A DNA stretch of 44,509 nt. Origin: Ruminococcus sp. (GTDB taxonomy: Bacteria; Bacillota; Clostridia; Oscillospirales; Ruminococcaceae). The stretch is taken from positions 1 through 44,509 of the forward strand of contig JAFWWU010000037.1 in assembly GCA_017523285.1 (NCBI GenBank), written 5' to 3'. Shown here in pieces: positions 37,071 to 44,509 of the stretch. A program made the translations under genes and the position numbers. The notes beneath the pieces are model-generated. The model saw only the letters and a list, made by a program, of their open reading frames with translations, was not told the origin of the DNA and did not search any database. The stretch's first letter is position 1; the number at the start of each line of letters is the position of its first letter.

Positions 37071-37664
37071 ATGACAGATTCCGAATGGATATTATTGGTT
37101 AAAGAGTCGCCGCAGGAAGCGTATAAGGCTCTTATTGACCAATACGGAAATCTTATCTACGCAATTGTACTTAATAAGCTTAAATCGGTTGCAAGCCGAG
37201 AAGATATCGAGGACTGTGTAAGTGATGTTTTTGTTGAGGTTTTTCAGAATGCAGAAAATTATTCTCCGCTTAACGGTACACTCAAAGTATATCTCAGCAC
37301 TATTGCAAAACGTACTGCAATAGATGCATACCGAAAACTCACAAACAGATATAACAGATCAGCTTCAATTGAAGATAACGAGCTTATCCTGCCGCCTTCA
37401 GAGGATAATCCCGAAAATGAAACAGAAAGCAAGCTCTTTAACGGTCATATGTGGGAGCTTATCAAAAAACTCGGCGAGCCTGACAGTATAATTCTTATAA
37501 GACAATATTTCTATGAGCAGACTGCAAAGGAAATTGCACACGCTCTGCAAATGACAGCGGCGGCTGTTCAGAAGCGAAGTGTCCGTGCAAGGCAGAAGCT
37601 TAAAGAAATTCTATCAAAAGAAATGAATATTAACGGAAAGGATGAGTTGTGTGAACAAGCGTAA
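37071..37664 (+). CDS. ECF-type RNA polymerase sigma factor
   Basis: 197 aa. Region 2 spans about 15-85 (YKALIDQYGNLIYAIVLNKL, VSDVFVEVFQNAENY, LKVYLSTIAKRTAIDAYRKL). Region 4 is in the last third (FYEQTAKEIAHALQMTAAAV, QKRSVRARQKLKEIL), a helix-turn-helix for the -35 element. Only two regions are present, the ECF layout. GGATGGGGTG upstream of the ATG. The next gene overlaps its end by 14 bp and should be the cognate membrane regulator. Confidence 0.92.
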   Translation: MTDSEWILLVKESPQEAYKALIDQYGNLIYAIVLNKLKSVASREDIEDCVSDVFVEVFQNAENYSPLNGTLKVYLSTIAKRTAIDAYRKLTNRYNRSASIEDNELILPPSEDNPENETESKLFNGHMWELIKKLGEPDSIILIRQYFYEQTAKEIAHALQMTAAAVQKRSVRARQKLKEILSKEMNINGKDELCEQA

Positions 37665-39564
37665 TAATGAATTTAATATCGAAGAGCAGCTTAAAAAGCT
37701 TACTTGTCCTGACGATGCCGTAGAAAAACTGGCAGAGGAGGTTCCCGTGCTTGATGATGATGCTAAGGAAAGAATACTTCGTCTTTGCGAAAAGAAGATG
37801 AATATAAATACCACCAATAAAAAACAAATTGAGATTACAAAAAACGATTATGATGCTTCAAATGTAGTAAAGGGTGTTGACCGTTACAAAAAGCCGAAAT
37901 GGTATCGCACTGCTATGTCAACAGCCGCAAGTCTTATTCTTGTTGCAGGTATAGGCGGCGGAGCATATTTCATAACCAAGAATAAGCCTGCTCTACAGCC
38001 GACAGATTCAGTTTCTTCAAATACTATTATTTCAACCGACGAAAAAACAGAAAATGAACTTGAAGAACTTTTCAAGAAGAATATCTATTTGTATGATAAT
38101 GTATTTATGCATCCTTTGCCTTATAAGGATGGTATGGTTTTTGCCGGTGATGAAAGTGTGTTGTACGAGGTTGAGGAAAATGAATTATTTAGTGATTATA
38201 ATTCATTCAGAGAATATGTTAATTCAGTTTATACTGATAAAATAGCCACTTATTATCTTGATTATTACTATAATGGTCAACAAAAATATATTGAACATAA
38301 TAATATGTTCTGTGTTGATGTATCTAAATTTCCAGATGGGAATCATCTGATTTTTAAATATAAGAATTACGATATCAATATCCTTGATATCAGTGATAAA
38401 GACGGTACTACTACATGCAGATTTAATGTTATTGTTGATGGAGAAATCTATAATACATTCGATGAAATAACAGAAGAAACAATCGACGACTTTGTAATAG
38501 GGGCAGAAGCTGTAAAAGTAGATGACAGCTGGCGTCTAACAGACACATATGGCAGTGATACAATTGACAGACTTCGCTTTTCTAACTATATTGATGGTTA
38601 TATTGGTTTTATTGATAAAACATGGCAAGAGGTTTACTTAGAGGATATTCAGAGCAGAGATATTCGTTATGCAGAATATATTCTTGCTGATTATGAGAAC
38701 GATGATATTCCTGAAATGTATATCAAATATGGTGATTCATCGTTATTATTAACATGGATAAGTGGTAATGCTGAACCTTTGCCTATGTCGAGTGCTTTTG
38801 AGTTTTCAGAAGAAATGGGAATATATACGGCATATTCAGCAGAACAAGGTGAATTAATAATAGAACTTTATGATTTTGTTTATTGTGATTTTGTTCCTGT
38901 AAAAAAATTATATAAGAATTCTTATACAAACGAATACAAGATTGATGATGTATATTGCACAGAAGCTGAATATAACGAAGCATTATATAGTTCAAATGAT
39001 TTTAAAGAAATTGATTTCAAAAAATATTCATATAATGATGTTAATGACTATCTTTCTTTATCTGAAAATGTATATACAGAAACTCAATTAAAAGAAAGAA
39101 TGACTTCTCTTTTTAATAATAATAATGTTTGTTATGATTTCATAAGATATGATAATAATAATGGCTCGCTAAATATAAGCGAAACTCCTGTTTATGTTGA
39201 TGAAGCAAATGAACTTTATGAGATAATCGATGATATATTTTGTTTTTCTACCATTGAAGATTTTGAAAGATGTATTCGTTCTATTTACACAAAGGAAATT
39301 GCAGATGAGATTTTGACAGAGTATCCAAATCTTATCAAAGAATATGAAGGGAAGATGTGTTATAATAAAAAGGCTGTTGATGTAGAACATGTATATTATG
39401 TTGATTGGTCTGATTTTTGGGTAGAAATAGATTCATTCACAGATACAACCTGTACATTTACAGCAAAGACAGTGATTCAGGCAACAGGTGCTGATTATTG
39501 GCGTACATGCGAAGCTGTAAAGGAAGGCGATTACGGCTGGCGACTTAAAAAAATATACTTCTGA
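37651..39564 (+). CDS. Probable anti-sigma membrane protein with IseA-like outer domains
   Basis: 637 aa from GTG 37651 (AAAGGA at 37637-37642, 8-nt spacing); ATG 37642 is an alternative. Cytoplasmic part of about 85 residues (LDDDAKERILRLCEKKM), one membrane helix (87-108), then a large outer part. Two similar modules (about 135-290 and 505-637) share the order FREYVNSVYTDKIATYYLD or FERCIRSIYTKEIADEIL, a Tyr-rich strand, and a Trp-Arg-Leu ending, resembling the IseA inhibitor of D,L-endopeptidases. Between them, LADYENDDIPEMYIKYG resembles a VCBS-like repeat. I infer a sigma-sequestering sensor of the cell wall. The outer part is notably AT-rich. Confidence 0.65.
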   Translation: MNKRNNEFNIEEQLKKLTCPDDAVEKLAEEVPVLDDDAKERILRLCEKKMNINTTNKKQIEITKNDYDASNVVKGVDRYKKPKWYRTAMSTAASLILVAGIGGGAYFITKNKPALQPTDSVSSNTIISTDEKTENELEELFKKNIYLYDNVFMHPLPYKDGMVFAGDESVLYEVEENELFSDYNSFREYVNSVYTDKIATYYLDYYYNGQQKYIEHNNMFCVDVSKFPDGNHLIFKYKNYDINILDISDKDGTTTCRFNVIVDGEIYNTFDEITEETIDDFVIGAEAVKVDDSWRLTDTYGSDTIDRLRFSNYIDGYIGFIDKTWQEVYLEDIQSRDIRYAEYILADYENDDIPEMYIKYGDSSLLLTWISGNAEPLPMSSAFEFSEEMGIYTAYSAEQGELIIELYDFVYCDFVPVKKLYKNSYTNEYKIDDVYCTEAEYNEALYSSNDFKEIDFKKYSYNDVNDYLSLSENVYTETQLKERMTSLFNNNNVCYDFIRYDNNNGSLNISETPVYVDEANELYEIIDDIFCFSTIEDFERCIRSIYTKEIADEILTEYPNLIKEYEGKMCYNKKAVDVEHVYYVDWSDFWVEIDSFTDTTCTFTAKTVIQATGADYWRTCEAVKEGDYGWRLKKIYF

Positions 39565-39573
39565 TATAATTAA

Positions 39574-39604
39574 ACGGCATATCGTACAAAATACGATATG
39601 CCGT
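39574..39604. terminator. Terminator between anti-sigma and GGDEF genes
   Basis: Perfect 13-bp stem ACGGCATATCGTA (39574-39586) with TACGATATGCCGT (39592-39604), followed by AATTTTTA on plus. It also lies just downstream of the minus gene. Confidence 0.85.
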
Positions 39605-39609
39605 AATTT

Positions 39610-41019
39610 TTATCTCCTGCGTTCAGGAAACTTAACGTAATAATTTTCTTTATCGAAATACATTTTTTCATCTGCAATATGCATTGCTTCACGCATATCA
39701 GCTTCCTGATAGCTATGGCATCCGCCGACAGCAAAATCAGTACCATCATTTTCATAGCAGTTGATTTTTAGTCTGCGTATAAGCTCATCAAATTTAGCTT
39801 CACTCATATTTCTTGCAATTATGATGAATTCATCACCGCCTGCACGGAAAAACTCACATTCATGGCAGACCTTATTGAGAAAAACAGCCGCATTTTTAAT
39901 AAGCATATCGCCTGCATTATGTCCTTCATTGTCGTTTATATATTTCAGACCATTAATATCAATATAGACAATGCCCATTGCTTCCTTATTCCATAAATCC
40001 TGTACTTCATTATCAATGTAGGAATTCATAGCATTTCTGTTTTTGATTCCTGTAAGCTCATCAATTGAACTCATTATCTTGAGCTGTTCGACAAGCAGAT
40101 GATTTGAAATTTCAGATGCCATAAAGAATGTTGATAGTCCAAGAGTTTCTTTGATTTTTACAGTGTTTGCAGTATCAAAATTGATAGCCCAGATGTAACC
40201 AAGTGTTGTTCCGCTGTATTTAAGTGGGAACAGTACAATACTTTTAGCACCCGCACCTGCAAGTGAATCATGCCATACAGGGTTACGCTTTTTTAATACT
40301 TCCATATCATTAGCATCTTTTATAATGATACAATTACTGCCGGCTATAGTGTCTTTCCAAGAACATGCAATATCGTAAAATGCACCATCAAGATAAGTAT
40401 CCATAGGAAGCAGGCCGCTGCCCTCACGGATAGCCTCGGCAAGTACATGACAGCTTTTGGTTTTATGGTCAATAAGAAGAACACAGCAATGATTGGAATC
40501 ACATATTTCACGGATTTCTTCGACAACATCCTTGAAGTTACTGTAAATATCACCTTTTCCGTGAAGCTTGATACATGTTTTTACAACTGCTGCTAATGTT
40601 TCAGCAGAATGATTTGCAAGCTCTTTCGTATCGGCTGTATGATTGATTTCCTGCGTATATGAACAATACCCGATATTCGGATTATCTGATACAAGAGGCA
40701 TAGCAATTATCTTAAGCCAGAAAGGATAGCGTTCAGGGTGAATGTATGTATACTGTGGCTGACCGAGTATAGCTGCACGGTAGCATAAATCTTCAAAGTT
40801 AAGGTCTTTAGGTATATAGTCTGTATATTCAGAATCAGGAATAAAATTGTTTTTAAGCATCTGAGAGGAAGCGATGTGCATCAGATCTTCAATTGATGCG
40901 ATATATGCGGCATTTGCTGCAACTATGCGAATAGTTCCGCAGCTGCCATCATCTTTTCTTTCAACTGAAATAATACAGGTCATTGCTTTATAATTGTCAA
41001 CAAATTTCTGAAAATCCAT
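39610..41019 (-). CDS. Diguanylate cyclase (PAS-like, GAF, GGDEF)
   Basis: 469 aa, soluble. N-terminal sensory segment (1-130, PAS-like), GAF domain (about 155-310), and GGDEF domain (about 315-469) that makes cyclic di-GMP from GTP. The signature RAGGDEFII (GGDEF 394-398) is intact and DELTGIKNRNAM opens the domain. The product-inhibition I-site RxxD is missing (Cys385 and Cys388 in its place), so feedback control is not expected. GGGGGCG precedes the ATG at 41019. No EAL or PilZ partner is in the window. Confidence 0.9.
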   Translation of the reverse strand: MDFQKFVDNYKAMTCIISVERKDDGSCGTIRIVAANAAYIASIEDLMHIASSQMLKNNFIPDSEYTDYIPKDLNFEDLCYRAAILGQPQYTYIHPERYPFWLKIIAMPLVSDNPNIGYCSYTQEINHTADTKELANHSAETLAAVVKTCIKLHGKGDIYSNFKDVVEEIREICDSNHCCVLLIDHKTKSCHVLAEAIREGSGLLPMDTYLDGAFYDIACSWKDTIAGSNCIIIKDANDMEVLKKRNPVWHDSLAGAGAKSIVLFPLKYSGTTLGYIWAINFDTANTVKIKETLGLSTFFMASEISNHLLVEQLKIMSSIDELTGIKNRNAMNSYIDNEVQDLWNKEAMGIVYIDINGLKYINDNEGHNAGDMLIKNAAVFLNKVCHECEFFRAGGDEFIIIARNMSEAKFDELIRRLKINCYENDGTDFAVGGCHSYQEADMREAMHIADEKMYFDKENYYVKFPERRR

Positions 41020-41052
41020 ATATACGCCCCCTTATAGTAATATATTAATAAT

Positions 41053-41081
41053 ATTATACAACATTAACAGTAAAATGTCAA
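41053..41081 (-). promoter_or_regulatory. Promoter of the diguanylate cyclase gene
   Basis: Minus strand consensus TTGACA (41076-41081), 17-bp spacer, TATAAT (41053-41058). Confidence 0.85.
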
Positions 41082-41125
41082 TACAGAATAAAAATATATT
41101 GAAAATAATTAATATTTTTGAAAAA

Positions 41126-41161
41126 TCCGCACATCTCGTTTAAACTAAACTGAATGTGCGG
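41126..41161 (-). terminator. Terminator of the AraC-type gene
   Basis: CCGCACAT (41127-41134) pairs with ATGTGCGG (41154-41161). On the minus strand it is followed by ATTTTTC. Confidence 0.75.
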
Positions 41162-41178
41162 TGTTTCGTTATATAAGA

Positions 41179-41970
41179 TTATAATGTTTTTTTACGGTAT
41201 TCCGTAGGTGTCATACCGATATGCTTTTTAAAATGTCGCATAAAGTTATACTCATTTGCGTATCCTATTTGCTGCGAAATATGCTTTAGCGGAAGATTTG
41301 TTGTTGTAAGCAGATTTTTTGCATGTGTAAGACGAGAAATCCTGATATCTTCTGTAACGCTTGTATTGAAGATTTTTTTATATGTATGCTGAAAATCAGA
41401 AATACTCATTGAAAACTGTTTCGCCAAATCAGTTACAGAGCCTATTGAAGAAATCTGATTATAAATTCTGTTTCTGATATGTAAGAATAAATCATATTTG
41501 GAATGAGAATTCTCTGAAAGTAATCTTATATCAGAGTGTATGAGTCTTGCAAGCCTGAAAAAAAGTATTTTCATATTAAGCTCTACTACATCTGCACTAT
41601 AAATATTAGATGAATAATGCTCAAATGTCATTGTTCTGATAATTGATGAGATTTCATAAGCATCACCAAGATAAATAACCTTGTTTATCGGCAGCGCAAG
41701 CTCTCTGAATAACTGTATGTCAAGCTCTTCAACTGTAAAATGAAACCAATCGTCAATATATGTTTCATCATCAGCTTTGTAATATTCAGGCTCATCACCG
41801 GAATATATGATACAGGAATCGGGCAGTACAACGGTATCAACGCCATTCTGACGCACTATTGTCCTTGTTTTAAAAACAAGAAACAGCCAACTCTGACCAA
41901 TTCCGTCAGGGCGGTCAATAACAAAATCTTTATCATGATAATGATGATAACCGATGCTGTGTATCTCCAT
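41179..41970 (-). CDS. AraC family transcriptional regulator
   Basis: 263 aa. The N-terminal half resembles a cupin-like ligand-binding domain (VVLPDSCIIYSGDEPEYYK). The C-terminal HTH pair reads VTDLAKQFSMSISDFQHTYK and LPLKHISQQIGYANEYNFMR, then HFKKHIGMTPTEYRK. The ATG at 41970 has GGAG 9 nt upstream. The ATG at 41991 precedes that site. Divergent from the GH5 gene, with direct repeats between, so it likely controls that gene and itself. Confidence 0.9.
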   Translation of the reverse strand: MEIHSIGYHHYHDKDFVIDRPDGIGQSWLFLVFKTRTIVRQNGVDTVVLPDSCIIYSGDEPEYYKADDETYIDDWFHFTVEELDIQLFRELALPINKVIYLGDAYEISSIIRTMTFEHYSSNIYSADVVELNMKILFFRLARLIHSDIRLLSENSHSKYDLFLHIRNRIYNQISSIGSVTDLAKQFSMSISDFQHTYKKIFNTSVTEDIRISRLTHAKNLLTTTNLPLKHISQQIGYANEYNFMRHFKKHIGMTPTEYRKKTL

Positions 41971-42001
41971 ATAAATTAACTCCTTTATCATTCATAATAT
42001 A

Positions 42002-42031
42002 ATTATATCATTTTTATAGCAGATAATGCAA
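42002..42031 (-). promoter_or_regulatory. Promoter of the AraC-type gene
   Basis: Minus strand TTGCAT (42026-42031), 18-bp spacer, TATAAT (42002-42007). The -35 lies inside the first AATGCAAT repeat. Confidence 0.6.
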
Positions 42032-42054
42032 TAGAAATTTGCAGAAAATGCAAT
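42025..42054 (+). promoter_or_regulatory. Direct repeat AATGCAAT, candidate AraC-type operator
   Basis: Two identical 8-bp words at 42025-42032 and 42047-42054, 22 bp apart (about two helical turns), in the 142-bp gap between the divergent regulator and GH5 genes. Tandem half-sites on one face of DNA are the usual layout for AraC proteins. The second sits just upstream of the likely GH5 promoter. Confidence 0.5.
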
Positions 42055-42112
42055 TTATTGTTTTGATGTAATATGGTAAAATTAGAATATATATTTTAGG
42101 AGGTTAAATAAG

Positions 42113-43990
42113 ATGGTTTTGAAAAAAGCGATTTCCGTATTAAGCTCAGCTGTCATTATGGGTGCTTTCATTTTTGGCGGATTTACTGACGTTTCTGTAA
42201 ACGCAGAATCAGGCGAAATGAGAAATATCACCACAATGGAGCTTGTTCGTGATATGGGAATAGGAATCAATCTGGGTAATACCCTTGAAGCGTGCGGTGA
42301 CTGGATTAATGGCACATCACCTTCAGACTACGAAAAGGCATGGGGAAGTCCTATTGTGACTCAGGAAATGATTGAGGGTTACAAAAATGCAGGCTTTGGA
42401 GTTCTCAGAATACCTGTGGCATGGTCAAATATGATGGAGAATGACGGCAACTACGTTATTAATTCAGATTATATGGCAAGAGTTACACAGGTTGTAGACT
42501 GGACTCTTGATGCAGGTCTTTATGCGATTATCAACATTCACTACGATAACGGCTGGGTAAATAAATTCCCTGAAAACGAAACTGAATGTATGAAACGCTA
42601 TGAGAAAATGTGGACTCAGATAAGCGAGAATTTTAAAGATTACGGCGATTATCTTATGTTTGAGTCACAGAACGAAGAGCTTGGCTGGGAAACAGTCTGG
42701 AACAAGTGGGCAGGAACAGAGGGGAAAGATGAATCCTATGCTCTTGTAAACAAGATTAATCAGAAGTTTGTTGATGTTGTAAGAAATTCCGGCGGAAACA
42801 ATGATGAACGTCATCTTCTTATTTCAGGCTACAATACAGGTATTGATGTAACATGTGACCCACTTTTCAAAATGCCGACAGACCCTGCAAAAAGATGTGC
42901 AATATCTGTTCACTACTATTCACCGCCGACATTTGCTATTTTAACAGAAGATGCAGATTGGGGCAAATGTCAGACAACATGGGGAACTGAGCAGGAAATT
43001 GCCGACCTTAACCGAGAAATGGAAATGATGAAAACAACATATGTGGATAACGGAATTCCCGTAATAATCGGTGAATACGGATGCCCTACTGAAAAAGAGG
43101 GAAAAGACCTCGAATCAACAAGACTTTTCCTTTCATCTGTGTGTGAAGCGGCATATTCAAGAAATATGTGTCCTGTTCTCTGGGATACTCCAGGTGGACG
43201 CTATGACAGATTTGAATGTAAAATGACTGATACTGTACTTAACAATAAACTTTGTGAAATTGCAGGTACAAGTATAAAAACACCTGAAGCTGATCCGACA
43301 ATCTCAACTGTAACATATACAATTGATGAGCTTGAAAAATCAGCAAATGGCGAATACCTTGTTCCTCTTGGAGATACAAAGAATCTTCAGAAAGCTGTAA
43401 TTGATGTTGAAGTTACATCAACTGAAAATTCAGGCTGGTTCTGTGGCGGCGGCGCACTTACCTTTGACAGTGTAAAGCCAATAGATGGTTCAGCTGATTT
43501 CTGGAGCAATAAGAGCTTCAACTATGACGGTGGAACAAAGAAAATAGTAATTACATTTGACGGCAGCTTCCCCGATGAAGATGATGTTATGCATGAAGCA
43601 GAAATCAACTGCAAGCAGGCTTCACTTGTCGACTGGTGGCATTCATCAGAGAAATATCCTGAAGGCGGCGATGATGTCGCTGTTGAATTCAAGGGAATAA
43701 CACTTTATTACAAAAACAGCGAACAGACATCAACTGTTCCTACAACAACACCAGTTACAGAAGATAAAGACTATATTGCCGGTGACGCAAACTGTGATGG
43801 TTCTGTGGATATCTCAGATGTAGTTGCAGTAAAATGTTTTATTATTAACAGCCAGAAGTACTCCCTTTCAAAGCAGGGTACTTTAAATGCTGATGTACAG
43901 AGTAGTGGTAATGGTATTAATATGCAGGATGTATTGGCTATTCAGAAATATGTTCTTGCTATTATTACGGTTCTTCCTGTAAACAATTAA
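42113..43990 (+). CDS. Cellulosomal endoglucanase: GH5, CBM-like module, dockerin
   Basis: 625 aa secreted enzyme. Signal peptide to about residue 31 (VSVNA). GH5 domain about 38-400, with GINLGNTLEACGDW, the acid/base Glu188 in FESQNEELGW and nucleophile Glu321 in PVIIGEYGCP, as in subfamily 4 endoglucanases. A beta-rich module about 405-545 with exposed Trp residues (WFCGGGALTF, VDWWHSSEKYP) probably binds polysaccharide. A Thr/Pro linker leads to a dockerin (about 553-625): AGDANCDGSVDISDVVAVK is a full calcium loop, and ADVQSSGNGINMQDVLAIQK the second. AGGAGG at 42098-42103. Confidence 0.93.
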   Translation: MVLKKAISVLSSAVIMGAFIFGGFTDVSVNAESGEMRNITTMELVRDMGIGINLGNTLEACGDWINGTSPSDYEKAWGSPIVTQEMIEGYKNAGFGVLRIPVAWSNMMENDGNYVINSDYMARVTQVVDWTLDAGLYAIINIHYDNGWVNKFPENETECMKRYEKMWTQISENFKDYGDYLMFESQNEELGWETVWNKWAGTEGKDESYALVNKINQKFVDVVRNSGGNNDERHLLISGYNTGIDVTCDPLFKMPTDPAKRCAISVHYYSPPTFAILTEDADWGKCQTTWGTEQEIADLNREMEMMKTTYVDNGIPVIIGEYGCPTEKEGKDLESTRLFLSSVCEAAYSRNMCPVLWDTPGGRYDRFECKMTDTVLNNKLCEIAGTSIKTPEADPTISTVTYTIDELEKSANGEYLVPLGDTKNLQKAVIDVEVTSTENSGWFCGGGALTFDSVKPIDGSADFWSNKSFNYDGGTKKIVITFDGSFPDEDDVMHEAEINCKQASLVDWWHSSEKYPEGGDDVAVEFKGITLYYKNSEQTSTVPTTTPVTEDKDYIAGDANCDGSVDISDVVAVKCFIINSQKYSLSKQGTLNADVQSSGNGINMQDVLAIQKYVLAIITVLPVNN

Positions 43991-44002
43991 ATCCTATAAA
44001 TA

Positions 44003-44044
44003 GCAAAATGCAGTATCGCTTGATTGCGGTACTGCATTTTTGCT
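44003..44044. terminator. Bidirectional terminator between GH5 and dockerin genes
   Basis: AGCAAAATGCAGTATCGC (from 44003) pairs with GCGGTACTGCATTTTTGCT (44026-44044), loop TTGATT. A- and T-runs inside the stem serve both strands. Confidence 0.8.
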
Positions 44045-44060
44045 GTACTATATTGTTTTA

Positions 44061-44509
44061 TTATGACAATATGCTGATATAATCTTTAAGTGACATTGTG
44101 CCGCCTGTTGAAATATATGCATAGTATCCGAGTACCCATGAAGCGTCGATAGCGTTTACATCGCCATCACCGTTTACATCAGCAAATTTAAGCTGTTCTT
44201 CTGTAAACTTGCGAGTACCGTTTGTAGCGATAATAGCATATTCAGCAAGAATCATTGAAGCGTCGTTTGCATTGATAGCCTTGTCACCGTTTACGTCACC
44301 CTCGCTATATTCTGGCTTTTCAGGAGTTGTAATAGCAGGTGTAGTTGTAACAGCAGGTGTTGTAGTTGTTACAGGAACAGTAGTAGTTGTAGCCTTAGGA
44401 GTTGTAGTAGCAGGAACAGTAGTAGTTGTAGCCTTAGGAGTTGTAGTAGCAGGAACAGTAGTAGTTGTAGCCTTAGGAGTTGTAGTAGCAGGAACAGTAG
44501 TAGTTGTAG
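44061..44509 (-). CDS. C-terminus of a dockerin-bearing secreted protein (5' end outside window)
   Basis: The open frame continues to the window edge; about 149 residues are seen. A Thr/Pro/Val/Ala linker of 13-residue repeats (ATTTTVPATTTPK) leads to a C-terminal dockerin. Its two calcium loops are GDVNGDKAINANDASMILAE and ADVNGDGDVNAIDASWVLGY, ending ISTGGTMSLKDYISIL. This dockerin differs clearly from that of the GH5 enzyme, so it may bind another cohesin. The catalytic part lies beyond the window. Confidence 0.9.
   Translation of the reverse strand, partial: TTTTVPATTTPKATTTTVPATTTPKATTTTVPATTTPKATTTTVPVTTTTPAVTTTPAITTPEKPEYSEGDVNGDKAINANDASMILAEYAIIATNGTRKFTEEQLKFADVNGDGDVNAIDASWVLGYYAYISTGGTMSLKDYISILS
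44371..44509 (-). repeat. 39-bp tandem repeat encoding the Thr/Pro linker
   Basis: Identical 39-bp units at 44401-44439 and 44440-44478, a 31-bp partial at 44479-44509 and a slightly diverged 30-bp copy at 44371-44400. Identity at DNA level implies recent expansion or ongoing slippage. It continues past the window. Confidence 0.9.

Noticed and set aside
43861-43960. Degenerate second calcium loop in the GH5 dockerin
   Set aside because: The ADVQSSGNGINMQD form with an extra residue is a layout I recognise from Ruminococcus flavefaciens-type dockerins, so it is not evidence of decay.
44371-44509. CRISPR-like regular repeats
   Set aside because: The units are directly adjacent with no unique spacers, and they encode an in-frame Thr/Pro linker.

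Overview
The window is AT-rich DNA from a Gram-positive anaerobe, most likely a fibre-degrading Ruminococcus or a close relative (Oscillospiraceae). The evidence is two dockerin-bearing secreted proteins of the Ruminococcus cellulosome kind (a GH5 endoglucanase and the C-terminus of a second protein), a pectin-fragment uptake cluster, Firmicute-style pyrimidine regulation by PyrR attenuation, an F-type ATP synthase whose c subunit has a Na+-binding signature, and many near-consensus housekeeping promoters with 17-bp spacers. No mobile element, prophage, CRISPR array or rRNA is visible.

Layout. 1-304 (minus): 5' part of a gene joining a PAS-like N-terminus to what looks like a GH3 glucosidase segment, with its own promoter. 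528-602: tRNA-Arg(CCT). 694-2825 (minus): a two-gene cell-wall unit, an S11 D-Ala-D-Ala carboxypeptidase followed by a VanY-like protein whose catalytic residues are lost. 3256-10067: complete ATP synthase operon atpIBEFHAGDC. 10158-12256: DegV, TrmL, a 57-aa small protein with a GC-rich structured leader, and RuvX. 12273-21361: two divergent pyrimidine transcription units, pyrK-pyrD (minus) and pyrR-pyrC-pyrF-carA-carB (plus). 21469-25813: histidine kinase, response regulator, 1-phosphofructokinase and PTS enzyme I. 25896-27504: an RtcB RNA-ligase unit flanked by two small ORFs. 27610-31833: ABC sugar importer plus a GH105-type hydrolase. 31819-36760: PflX-like radical SAM protein, HAD phosphatase, PPi-type phosphofructokinase and CotH-like lipoprotein. 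37071-39564: ECF sigma factor and a probable membrane-bound regulator with IseA-like outer domains. 39610-41019: GAF-GGDEF diguanylate cyclase. 41179-43990: AraC-type regulator divergent from the GH5 endoglucanase. 44061-end: C-terminus of another dockerin protein with a repetitive Thr/Pro linker.

How the parts fit. Polysaccharide hydrolysis (GH5, dockerin proteins) and oligosaccharide import (ABC/GH105) feed glycolysis (PPi-PFK, FruK, PtsI). The ATP synthase signature suggests a sodium-linked energy economy. The pyrimidine locus supplies UMP under PyrR control.

The most striking observation is in carA. The Cys-His-Glu triad of the glutaminase is replaced by Ser259, Tyr344 and Ala346 in an otherwise intact reading frame next to a normal carB. 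This predicts an ammonia-dependent carbamoyl-phosphate synthetase, analogous to but more extreme than vertebrate CPS1. Other points worth attention are the VanY-like pseudoenzyme, the two-carboxylate c subunit, the 29-aa Cys-rich ORF and terminator upstream of rtcB, and the structured leader of the 57-aa ORF.
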